Made by a program: the position numbers and the translations under genes. This document shows, piece after piece, positions 1 through 10,316 of a stretch of 64,000 nt of DNA. Below the pieces are notes generated by a model. It saw only the letters and a program-made list of their open reading frames with translations, did no database searches and was not told the origin of the DNA. Positions within the stretch are counted from its first letter, which is position 1, and every line of letters starts with the position of its first letter. The stretch comes from Pseudovirgaria hyperparasitica (taxonomy: Eukaryota > Ascomycota > Dothideomycetes > Acrospermales > Acrospermaceae): NCBI RefSeq assembly GCF_010093815.1, contig NW_022985561.1, positions 1,120,045 to 1,184,044 on the forward strand, written 5' to 3'.

Positions 1-1286
1 GAAGCCATCTCCGTTATCATAGCCGTCGTCAGACATTACTCCTTCCATGATGTCGTCAAGGGAAGCATCACTACCTTTTCGTCGCAGAGGTGTCCGTGGT
101 TTGTCATTGGTAATGCGTCCCGGGGCGTTCCCATTGACCTCCACCCGCGGATCATGAATGAAAGGTGCTGGCTGCAGTAGATCTTTCAGCAGTGAGGCGT
201 GGGCCTCGGGTACAACATCTGGCCGTATGAACAATTCTCCGTCAATATTTGTGTATGAGAGAGTGTTGTCTGTCGGATGCCATTGTAGGTCAAGAATAGT
301 GGCTGCAATGTCGTTATAAGTGTGTAGAATTTTCTGTGTTTTGGTTTCCCATATGACCAATCTGCGGTCCATCCCAGCTGTAGCAAGTAGGGCGCCGTTC
401 AATGACCATGCGAGCGCAGTGATATCTCCTGTATGACCGCTGCGAAATGTCCTTTGCTTTTCCCAATCATCTTTTGAGACGACCTGAACCTCTCGTCCGG
501 CTGTTGGAGCAGCAAATGCGCGCGCATCAGGGTGCCATATCACTCGAGAGCTCTCTTCTGCGTTTGTGTCAAGGTTCTTTATCACATTCGATACGGTCGT
601 GATAAGTTCTGGCTCGTCTGTCCCAAATGAGTATATATACACCTTGCCGTCCGAGCAAGAGACTGAGAGGAATGCGCCATTGGAGTCAAATGATACATGT
701 TTGACCGCTCTAGGTTGTTCGTTGAAGATCAGGACCTTGGTCATGTCCTCGATGCTGACAACCTTGACAACTAGCTCACTGTTGCGCGTTAACTATACTC
801 ATGCCTCCTGGAAAGCTCAAACATACTCGCTGGCTACTGCTACCCACTTCCCGTCTGGTGAGATTGCTACATCGCGTACTGGAAGCGTTGAGCGAAATAG
901 TAGACCTTCGAATGTGTTACTTTCGAGGGAGTACTTGGCAACTTGGCCATCTTCTGAACCCGTGATAAAGAATGTGTTCTGCGCTTGTGGATCAGCGTGT
1001 TTCGGAGGTCTGAGGAAACCTCCTCACCGTGGAGTCTACTGCAGTATTCGAGTCCGTACAGTCGTCAATGGTAACTGGTTCAGCGTCCGATCCCGACTGG
1101 AAGACACGAATCGCATTGTTCAATCCCACAGTAATCAACTTCTTCCCGTTCGGTGTATACGACAGGTATGTAGGGCCGGAGGGGTCTGCAGTTCAGAATC
1201 AGCTGGATTTTGGTTATCGATAGCAGCTCAGAATACTCACGAGCTGGTCGTGCTCGTAGACGCTGCTGCAGAGCCATGGTTGCCAT
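1..1286 (-). CDS. ctf4: Ctf4/Mcl1 (WDHD1/AND-1) replisome adaptor, N-terminal part
   Basis: Partial gene cut by the left window edge. Exons read 1286-1241, 1185-1028, 978-827 and 778-1, giving 378 visible residues in one phase. The introns are 48-55 nt with GT..AG ends. The protein is the N-terminal WD40 propeller of Ctf4/Mcl1/AND-1: SYTPNGKKLITVGLNNAIRV, then FITGSEDGQVAKYS, PVRDVAISPDGKWVAVAS, GDITALAWSLNGALLATAG and QPAPFIHDPRVEVNGN, followed by an acidic/serine linker (DASLDDIMEGVMSDD). In known family members Ctf4 is a trimer that links CMG helicase to DNA polymerase alpha and supports sister-chromatid cohesion. ATG 1286 is used; a second in-frame ATG lies at 1277. It shares a 207-bp divergent promoter with gpi13, and that promoter contains an ACGCGT box. 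The SepB domain and C-terminal HMG-type region would lie outside the window. Confidence 0.9.
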
Positions 1287-1374
1287 GAGTGTTTCTGGTG
1301 TTGGCGGGGCCGTGTCCTATGAAGCGGGTGTTGAATTCGGTGACGTGAGGCGACGCGACGCGACTAAGATCTCG

Positions 1375-1380
1375 ACGCGT
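1375..1380. promoter_or_regulatory. ACGCGT box (MCB-like) upstream of ctf4
   Basis: The palindrome ACGCGT lies 89 bp upstream of the ctf4 ATG and 114 bp upstream of the gpi13 ATG, beside a run of GACGCGAC-like sequence. In yeasts this hexamer is the MluI cell-cycle box bound by MBF, which drives G1/S expression of replication genes. The sequence match is exact; function here is inference. Confidence 0.45.
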
Positions 1381-1493
1381 CAGGGGGAGGAGCGGAATCT
1401 ATTCCGAAAATTCGCCGTGTACACTGCTGATGCCCGAGAACTTCGTCTACCACTACTTCGCTGTCCAATTGAACAGCAACCAGGACAAACGGA

Positions 1494-4400
1494 ATGGAGG
1501 AGAATGGTACTGCGGCTTTCGAAAGCATAGCTGAGTCTCTGGCGCAGGCCAAAGCGAAACAAGAGCGCGATGAAGCACAGGGCCCGAAAGGCGCAACAGA
1601 CAATGCTATAGCAGCAATCAAACTCGGCGAGAGGCGATTCACTGTGTCCCATGTCTTGCTACTGGTCTTCTTCACCTGGATCTTGTATGCTTCAACGTAC
1701 TACTCGCAATACTTAGGCTAATCGCGATGTCAGTGTAATACAGACCATTGGCATATATCTATTCACGAGCGGATTTCTCCTCACGAGGCTGGTCCTCGAC
1801 CATAAATCAGAATGTGCTGTGCCTCCAATCCATCTCCTGAACAAAAATATAGGAACATATGAGCAAGGTTGTTGGCACCCTAGCTCGTTCTCGAAAGCCA
1901 TTGTCATACTCGTCGATGCCCTTCGCTACGATTTCACGGTCCCTTTCACGCCGAAAGATGGCGAGACTGCTCACCACTACCATAATGCCCTGCCCTTCCT
2001 ATATGCCACGGCCGTTAAGCAGCCGAATAATGCATTTCTCCTCCCTTTCATCGCAGATCCGCCCACTGTGACCCTTCAACGTTTGAAGGGATTGACAACT
2101 GGAACACTTCCTACATTCGTGGATGCTGGTTCCAACTTCGCAGGTACGGCCATCGATGAGGACAATCTGATAGCCCAGCTACGTACAGCTGGGAAGAATG
2201 TAGTTCATCTTGGAGATGACACTTGGCATGCATTGTTCCCAGATTACTTCGACCCAGATTTAACGAGGCCATTTGATTCCTTCAATGTCTGGGATCTACA
2301 TACGGTAGATAATGGCGTAAATGAGCACTTATTCCCCTTATTACATCCTACGAACATATCAAAGTGGGATGTAGTGATCGGTCACTACCTTGGTGTTGAT
2401 CATGCTGGCCACAGATATGGCCCTGACCATCCCGCGATGACAGCAAAGTTGCAGCAGATGAACGGTGTCTTTCACGACTTGGTTAACGCTGTAGACAATG
2501 AGACCTTGGTTGTCGTTATGGGTGATCATGGTATGGATTCCAAAGGCGATCATGGAGGTGAATCAGACGACGAGATCGAGGCTGCCATCTGGATGTACTC
2601 CAAGAAGGGCATATTTGGACGTACCTCGGTCTCATCTCTGACACCACCAGCGACCGCTAAGGAGAGACCGGTGGCTCAAATCGATCTCGTCCCAACATTG
2701 TCTTTGCTACTTGGTCTTCCCATCCCTTTCAATAATCTTGGACGTCCAATCGACGAAGCTTTCATTGGCGCGAAAGGAAGCGACATAGGGAATTTAGCAT
2801 TGGCCAATAGAGTCACTTCTGCACAGATACATCGATATCAGTACGAATATGCTCAAGCTCGAGGCCTCAGTGACGAATCACGGTCTACTTCTCTCGACGC
2901 ATGGACAAAGCTGACTGAAATCTGGGACCTGAATCAGAGAGTCATCCTTCCTGGTGGGCAAGACTGGAAAGGCATTTACACAGCCGCTGTGGAGTATCAA
3001 ACCGCAACCCTCGAGATATGCCGTGCATTGTGGGCAAGGTTCGATGTCGTGAGTATGCTCCATGGTGTTGAAGTTTTAGCGCTAGGTCTAGTTGCTCTCG
3101 TCGTATACGCTCGAGGTATCAACGGTGACCGCACCGAGCTAACACCACTTCTTTTGATACGTGCGACTATCGGGACTGTTGCTGGGATCGTAGTTGGATT
3201 GACTTTGGGGCTCTCAATCCCACAATTCCAGCTCATCCATGCGACTGTCTATTGCACTGCAATCGGCGGCTTGCTCGGCCTCGCCACGGGCTTCTACCAT
3301 ATACGCAATCGCCTCCAGTCCCCTATTCCCTCATCAGCCTGGTCCTGGACATCATTGATGTTGCCTGTTGCGCTGTCCGCAGGCTTCGCCGCCAACTCCT
3401 TCACGATTTGGGAAGACGAGATCCTCCTTTTCTTCCTCAACACCTTTGGCGTACTGCTTTTCCTATCCTCCTTCCGCCAAAAGAGTCCTGTCGACCGCAC
3501 CATTGGCTGCACACAATCAATTGCATTCACGGTACTCACGCGCTTGGCTTCTCTCTCCCGGCTCTGCCGCGAAGAACAAATGCCACACTGCAGGTCCACA
3601 TACTACGCCTCCGCAAACTCTTCAACCTCCGCAACATGGCAACTCACCATTCCATTCATCCTCACACTCGCCCTTCCTGCCGTCATAAAGACATATTTCG
3701 CTCAGACCCTCTCATACCAACACTCCGCAACGTTCATGGTCGGCTTCATCCTGCGTCTAGGCCTGGCGCTCACAGCACTCTTCTGGACGCTCGACGCTGC
3801 CGATGACGGCGAATGGTTCGGTGGCTCTACCCAGGCGTACCTCAAGACCGTCAAAGTCTTCGTCGCGCAAGTCGTTCTTGCCATCGGCCTTGCCGCCGGA
3901 TACGCGACGTTCGGGTGGGCGGCGCCCCTGCTCAACATTCGCGAAGAGCGCAACAGCAGCGCAACCGAGCTGCGCTCTGCATCACAGCCCATCGAGACCG
4001 GCGAGGGCGAAGCAAAATCCTCGATCATAATCCTGGGTTACGCAAACGTTCACGGCAGTCGCTATCTCCTTCTCTTCATCCCATGGCTGGTCGCCGTAAT
4101 CCTACTCCAGAAACCAATGGGCGGCGGCGCGATCGGGATTCTCGCATGGCAGGTGCTCAGTCTACTCGAGATCATTGACGCAAACCAACTCGCCGACACG
4201 CCCGTCGGACCGGTAGTTCTCGGCTTGCTCGGCTCATTCCATTTCTTCAAGACCGGGCATCAAGCCACGTTGTCGAGCGTACAATGGGAGTCGGCGTTCA
4301 TTCCACTGCACTACATCCGCTATCCATGGAGTCCGCTCTTCGTCATGCTCAACACATTTGGCGCGCAGATCCTTTGCGCCATAGCAGTTCCCGCGACCGT

Positions 4401-4683
4401 GCTGTGGAAAGCGCCACCGAAGAAGAAAGGTCTCCTGGGCGATGTCGCAAAGGCGATGGCGACGCACATTCTATTTTACGCTCTTATCAACCTTGCAACG
4501 ACAATGTGGGCAGGCCATTTGAGGAGGCACTTGATGCTATACCGAATCTTCAGTCCGCGGTTCATGGTGGGTGCGATTGTACTGCTTATTGTAGATTTGG
4601 TGGGAATACTTGTCGCTGTGGGTGGGACAAGGTGGAGCTTCATGAGTGTTGCGGATGTGTTTGGATGGTCAAGTGTACAGTAG
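1494..4683 (+). CDS. gpi13: GPI ethanolamine phosphate transferase 3 (Gpi13/PIG-O)
   Basis: Two exons, 1494-1684 and 1734-4683, give 1046 residues. The 49-nt intron (GTATGC..GTCAG) joins the first membrane segment into WIFVIQTIGIYLFTSGFLLT. After this N-terminal anchor comes the ER-lumenal alkaline-phosphatase-like catalytic domain. It shows KAIVILVDALRYDF near residue 118 (metal-binding Asp), VDHAGHRYGP near 285 and GDHGMDSKGDHGG near 327. From about residue 415 on there are many hydrophobic membrane segments. Family members transfer ethanolamine phosphate from phosphatidylethanolamine to the third mannose of the GPI precursor, the position later joined to protein. Length matches the usual 1000-1100 residues. 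The ATG at 1494 is 207 bp from the divergent ctf4 start. Gpi7 is the nearest alternative, but the CWHP/LLNK N-terminal context favours Gpi13. Confidence 0.9.
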
Positions 4684-5267
4684 AAATGTTTCGATCAGTG
4701 TTCATCCAGTATATAATAGATATCAGAGCAGTGCATTGCAGTAGTCGTTCGATTAGTGAAATATCGGCGTTGACCATTGTGAGTCATGTAGATAGGAGAG
4801 AAAACTTCAGGTCCTATTTACTTAGCGCTGCTTCGTCCTTTGCCCGACAGCCATGATTGTCGTCTTTGAGGGCCTCAGACCTGGTTTTCGCGAAAACTCA
4901 GCTGCCTGGACTCTCACCAAACTCCGAATATCAATCTTCAACTTAACCAGGATCTTGAGTCCGATGACTTCGTGTATCAGGGTTCAGGGGTCAGCATGAT
5001 AGTCGATCCGCGCATGAGATAGAAAATGCATAGTGTCGCAGTCACTGTTGAGCCCCAAGAGCACGAATGACTTTGAAAATTACCATTGTAACGCAATAAC
5101 ACCACCGCTTAGGCTCTAACCTGTGAATCAACAATAAGAGACCCTTATAAGCTAACAAGCTGTCACCAACGATGTTACCTGGACATCTTGTCCTGCGCTC
5201 TCACGGCTACAGTACGCACGTTGACTTGGTCGCTCGCAATTACCAACACATTTCCATAAACATACGC
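4684..5267. other. Convergent intergenic region gpi13 / alpha-tubulin
   Basis: A 584-bp gap between two converging stop codons, so it should hold both 3' UTRs and polyadenylation sites. Short open frames here lack coding character. Nothing else was seen. Confidence 0.5.
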
Positions 5268-7042
5268 TTAGTACTCAGCTTCGGCATCACCGTCGCCCTC
5301 AATCGAGTCAGCGGCAACCTCCTCGTAGTCACGCTCCAGTGCAGCCAGATCCTCACGGGCTTCAGAGAATTCACCTTCCTCCATACCCTCGCCAACATAC
5401 CAGTGGACGAACGCACGCTTGGAGTACATGAGGTCGAACTTGTGTGAGAGGGCGGACCAGGCTTCAGCGATGGCAGTGGTGTTGGACAGCATGCATCTAG
5501 AATCTTTGTTAGCATAAGATGAGTGGTCGATGATGATAGGACGTACACAGCGCGGTTGACCTTGGCAAGATCACCGTTGGGTACCATTTGCGGAGGCTGG
5601 TAGCAGATACCAATCTTGAAACCAGTGGGACACCAGTCGACGAATTGGATAGTGCGCTTGGTCTTGAGAGTAGCAACAGCAGAGTGGACGTCCTTGGGAA
5701 CGACGTCACCGCGGTACAACAGGCAGGTAGCCATGTACTTGCCGTTGCGGGGATCACACTTAACCATCTGGTTGTTAGGCTCAAAGCAAGCCATCGAGAT
5801 CTCTTGTACAGAGTTGGACTCGTGGGCAGCCTTGCTAGCAGAGACCACAGGCGCGTAGGCAACAAGGGGGAAATGGATACGGGGATAAGGCACCAAGTTG
5901 GTTTGGAATTCGTTCAAGTCGACGTTCAGGGAGCCATCGAAGCGGAGGGACGCGGTGATGGACGAGACAACTAAGTGATTGTTAGCATATCGTGTATCAA
6001 GTAGACATGTCACTGAACTTACCCTGTGCAATCAGACGGTTAAGGTTCTCAAAGCCGGGACGCTCAATGCCCAAATTTCGGCGGCAAATATCGTAGATAG
6101 CTTCGTTGTCAACCATAAAGCTGCAGTCGGAGTGTTCGAGAGTAGTGTGAGTGGTGAGAATCGAGTTGTATGGCTCGACGACGGACGTAGCGACTTGAGG
6201 GGCCGGGTAGACGCAGAACTCGAGCTTGCACTTTTTGCCATAATCCACTGAAAGACGTTCCATGAGGAGCGCTCCAAAACCGGATCCGGTGCCACCACCG
6301 AAGGAGTGGAACACCAAGAAACCTTGCAGACCAGAACAATTATCGGCAACGCGGCGAACCTTGTCCATGACCTGATCGATGAGCTCTTTGCCAACGGTGT
6401 AGTGCCCGCGAGCGTAGTTGTTGGACGCATCCTCTTTGCCAGTGATCATTTGCTCGGGGTGGAAAAGGCTGCGGTATGTGCCGGTACGGACTTCATCGAC
6501 GACGTTCGGCTCCAAGTCACAGTAAATAGTCCTTGGAACGTATTTTCCCTGGCCTTCAGTGTACTGCTGTCAGCCCGAATTCTATCTGTTATAGAGATCT
6601 GACCATCTTACCCGTCTCGCTGAAGAAGGTACTGAAACCCTCATCAGAATCGGCAGCTTTTCGCTCTTCTGTTAGGTAACCATCCGGCTAATTATTCTCA
6701 GTTAGCTCTGTATATGTCGGAGATAGATCTATATATTGTGCGTACCTGAATACCATGCTCAAGGCAGTACAGCTGCAACAGTGTCAGTGTTTACCAAAAA
6801 TTAGGCAGCGATATGGAATATTCGTTTGCTTCTCGGAGCGACTTCTAGAATGCAACGATACAGAGACTTCGTGCGACTGACCTCCCAACAAGAGTTGGCG
6901 ATTTGACAGCCAGCTTGGCCAACTATACGCGTAGAAAAAAGGGTCAGCACGGTGATGGATCAAAAATTGGATGTAGTCGGGGGAGGCGGTCAAGGCGCGT
7001 AGTGGGGGGTTGTGTACCATTCAAACTGATGACTTCTCTCAT
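5268..7042 (-). CDS. tub1: Alpha-tubulin
   Basis: Seven exons: 7042-7018, 6922-6882, 6772-6746, 6687-6612, 6553-6023, 5970-5547 and 5496-5268, giving 450 residues in one phase. Introns are 50-109 nt. The start reads [19 protein letters not shown], followed by [16 protein letters not shown]. The GTP-binding loop [10 protein letters not shown] is present, as are [20 protein letters not shown] and the end [18 protein letters not shown] with the terminal tyrosine. Alpha-tubulin pairs with beta-tubulin to build microtubules, and its GTP is not hydrolysed. The 5' half is split into very small exons (25, 41, 27 and 76 nt), a pattern common for fungal tubulin genes. Filamentous fungi often have two alpha-tubulin paralogues; which one this is cannot be told here. 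It is divergent from the pga1-like gene. Confidence 0.97.
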
Positions 7043-7609
7043 GATTACGGTTGGGCGGATACAGAATAGTTGACGGTAATAGTACGAGGTGGTGCAATTG
7101 ACCTGGCGGATTCGAGAAGCACAACGCTGGACGAGGAGGAATTGTGCTGGGAAAATGAAGTGTAGAGAGGTTGACGAAGCAAAAGAAGGAGAGAGCGAGG
7201 TGAAGTGCGGCCAACGACCGATTGTTTTGCTGGCGGCGACGCTAAGCGCCCACTTAGGCTAGACCGTAAGAGTAAGGACCCCTAGTACGGCAGACCGCAA
7301 AGATCTTGACGCGCACTATTGGCTCGTGCCTCGCGCGCCTTCCTCCACTCCTCCAACGTATGTTGTTTATCTTTTTGCGTTTGGCGGACGTCACTTTGGA
7401 CAGTGCTGTATACCATGTCTGCAGCCTCACTCTGGATGCTCTAATACTTTGACGCGCCATCTCACTCCGACATCTGCATGACCATCTTTATCAGCACGCC
7501 GCCCTCCCTTGCCTCTTACCGCCAGTGTGTTCCCGGTGACGCATGCCCCGCTGCAGTTGAACTGAGTACTTGATGAACGTAGCTGCCTCAGCAAAACTGT
7601 AGATTCGAG
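7043..7609. promoter_or_regulatory. Divergent promoter, alpha-tubulin / pga1-like
   Basis: A 567-bp gap between two divergent ATG codons, so it must carry both 5' UTRs and promoters. The tubulin-proximal part has pyrimidine-rich stretches on the minus strand, common in fungal core promoters. No precise site could be assigned. Confidence 0.5.
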
Positions 7610-8422
7610 ATGCAGTATCCCTTCGCGCGGAACCTATGCCTCGTCTTCAGCTTCATCAGTGCAGTCTATGCTAATACCGAGAAAACCATCTTTATTGCTC
7701 CTCCAGCCATTGCTATACCCAGCTTCCAGTCAAGTCTCGAGAACCTTCGACTCGTCACTCTGTCACCAGGCCGGCAGGCATCGTTCAGAACAGAACTCTC
7801 CGTAGCATTTCCGTCTAAGCAGATTCCACGCGGCCACGAACACTGGTACATGCTGGATAAGCTGACGGAGGGCCAAAGACACGAGGTCCGGATTTGCTGG
7901 GCGGCCACGGTACGCTCAGGGTCCCTCCATCAGTGCTCTATCTAGGCTGACACGAATAGCAACCCACAGAATTTTGGCTTGACACTTACTCGGTTTCCGA
8001 ACTCTTAGAGACGCCTTCACTTATTTCTTCACTCGCTGAATACTCTGGTACAAACAAAGGGACAGATAGGTTAGAGCGAGAATACCAATCTGGGGAGGAA
8101 TCAGTGCGCGCCACGTCCAAACTCTTTCTCCGCGTCAGCGCTGCAGCAGACTTCTATACAACCAACGCTACGTTGATGCACAATCCGCCGGATGTAGTGG
8201 TGGACATCAGTACGTCATCTGCATGTGAGTACAGGCGAGTGTAGCTAACTCGGTCGTAAAGTTCTCGACCCATTTGCCTTAAATCTGATACCAGAATCAC
8301 TCTTACCAGTTGGCCTATACATCGTTGTAGTTTTTATTGCTGCATGGTTTGTATCGGGTGTCATCTACCAGTGGCTATACGCAATTGCCAAGACTGAGCT
8401 TGAAAAGCCACACAAGGACTGA
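7610..8422 (+). CDS. Pga1-like subunit of GPI mannosyltransferase II
   Basis: Three exons, 7610-7909, 7960-8209 and 8262-8422, give 236 residues. The introns are 50 and 52 nt with GTACGC/GTACGT donors and CTGAC/CTAAC branch sites. Residues 1-21 look like a signal peptide (FARNLCLVFSFISAVYA). A lumenal region follows, with the motif EVRICWAATQPTEFWLDTY, then AAADFYTTNATLM and VVVDIILDPFALNLIP. One C-terminal membrane helix (VGLYIVVVFIAAWFVSGVIY) is followed by a short lysine-rich tail. Topology and length fit Pga1, the ER partner of Gpi18 that adds the second mannose to GPI. The assignment rests on topology and remembered motifs, so it is moderately sure. It would be a second GPI-synthesis gene near gpi13. 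The other candidate is another ER type I membrane cofactor. Confidence 0.6.
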
Positions 8423-8470
8423 AATCGTCTTGTGTGTTCGCAAGCAAGAGTAGATCATCTTCCAATCGCG

Positions 8471-9058
8471 ATGTTTAGCTGTTTCTGCGGGCGTACTGAC
8501 AAGGAATCGGCTTCAAAGACCAAGAAACTCAAGTTCCGCTCTGCAAAAACCGTTAGCTTGCACTATCTCTCCGAGGGGTCTCCCGATTCGTCATTCAATA
8601 ACGAAAGACGTCCACAGAACTTGACCATGGCGAACCTTGCCCCACTTCAGGTTCGGCTCGGTGCATATGTTGGCCAAAACAGTCTCCTGGGGCCAGTACC
8701 ACCTGAAATCCTCACTCTCATTCTGGAAGACATGTACTTGCCTACATTTTGTCGATTCTTACTTGCAACATATCCAATGCTAAGACATCATGGGCTTGTC
8801 GAGCCATTGACCAGGCATGAGCTGGCACGCATGTTAAGCAGGCGAGAGCCACCCACCTTGCCCGTTCCATACGAAATATTTTGGTTTATTTTTGATCATA
8901 TTGATAACTTTCGCGACAAGGCTCAGTATGTTATAGCACACTACACTACATTGCTCGCTATTCAAAGAGTTCCTGGAATCACTCGGAGCACGTTTCTCAT
9001 GCTGCTGGCATCTTTGAAGCTCGACTCAGCCAATGCAGCTGCTATCGCTCCGACCTAG
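8471..9058 (+). CDS. Uncharacterised protein, weak F-box-like segment
   Basis: Single-exon ORF of 195 residues from ATG 8471. An upstream in-frame ATG at 8432 would add 13 residues but sits only 9 nt after the previous gene's stop, so 8471 is preferred. The N-terminus is cysteine-bearing (MFSCFCGRTDKES) and basic. The middle has PVPPEILTLILEDMYLPTF, which resembles the first helices of an F-box, and a second similar stretch PVPYEIFWFIFDHIDNF. No catalytic motif is seen. The gene is on the same strand as pga1-like, almost abutting it. Family unknown; I assign no function. Confidence 0.5.
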   Translation: MFSCFCGRTDKESASKTKKLKFRSAKTVSLHYLSEGSPDSSFNNERRPQNLTMANLAPLQVRLGAYVGQNSLLGPVPPEILTLILEDMYLPTFCRFLLATYPMLRHHGLVEPLTRHELARMLSRREPPTLPVPYEIFWFIFDHIDNFRDKAQYVIAHYTTLLAIQRVPGITRSTFLMLLASLKLDSANAAAIAPT

Positions 9059-10316
9059 ACTCCTACCGCACATAATTAGTCCTCAGCATGATTTAACAGG
9101 TTACTCTCTCGACTTGGTAAAGTCAGTACTTGAGCTTCTCTTGGTCAGGTAGACTCTGAGCCAGGTCTCCTTTTATATCATTGTAATGAGCATGGTGCGT
9201 GGTAGTTTAAGATGGCATCCTCTCCCGTAGGTCCAGGAAAGATTATATCTGGTAGCGGTTTCTAGCACATTCACGGCAGGCCTCTGCTCTGTATTGCATA
9301 TAATTGCAACAAATCATTGAGTCGATCGCCTCATGCGTGCTTCCGTGTGATATCGGTGTCTTGAACTTCAAACAGCGCGGGCTGGTCTCGCTGGAGATCT
9401 TTCCCTCAACGTCTCGAAGTTGGAATGGTCACAAAAGAGCCACGAACATCATCTCCTTTCCGTTCTGCCCGTTTATCATGATGACTTTTCAGGTGTTTTG
9501 AAATCGAACATGGCTCGTCTTTTACTTTCTCCGGCCGTGTTGCATCGTGAGGAATATCGCACTCGGACTCCAGACTTGATATCCCATGTCATGATTCTGG
9601 CTTAAGATGATCGTTCCGTGGGCTTCCTCACGCATGTCACTCACTTGCGGAATAACTTTCCGAGTACGCTTGTTTCAGTAATGTTCATGGGTCCCTCAAG
9701 CACTGATCTTGAGTAAACAAGCAATCAAAAAACTCCGACATCTCAAAAGTCTTCAGATACTCACAGACGCGTGTACCACTATGTAGATATATTCCCATTT
9801 AGCCGTCTTGCTCACTGGAAGTAGACTACGGTAGATAGCTGGAAATGAATAGAAGTGAGAGACTCCAGACTTCTCATTAGGATTAATTATGTATGTATGT
9901 ATGCAGACGATCCAGTTGGGATAAAGTGGTATATATAAGGCATTTCGGTTCTAGAGCGAAGAGAAGAATGGACAAAACTGCTGCGTATCATTTTGCTGAA
10001 CCTATTATTATATACTCGGCATTACCAAGCCCCTGCTGTTTATGCCTACTTGCTTTTATGACACGCCGGTGATTCCCATTTCAATTGGAAAACCACTAGA
10101 GTGCAAAGGGAGGAAAAACCCCAAGGGTGAAAACTTTGAAGCTCCGTTTCTATTCGTATGCTGATGACTCGATGCGAGATATGAAAAAGAAAATGCTGAC
10201 GAGTAAAAAAGTCCTAGGCTTCATGAACGAAGACGCCGAAACATACAGGCTATTATGCAGACCCTATTGAGTTCGAAAAATCAAGCTATGCGTGTCGAGG
10301 CAGGCTCAAGGAAAGC
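9059..10316. other. Intergenic region
   Basis: About 1.26 kb between two convergent genes. It contains a short TATG microsatellite near 9889-9904 and several AT-rich stretches. No coding region or structured RNA was recognised. Confidence 0.4.
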
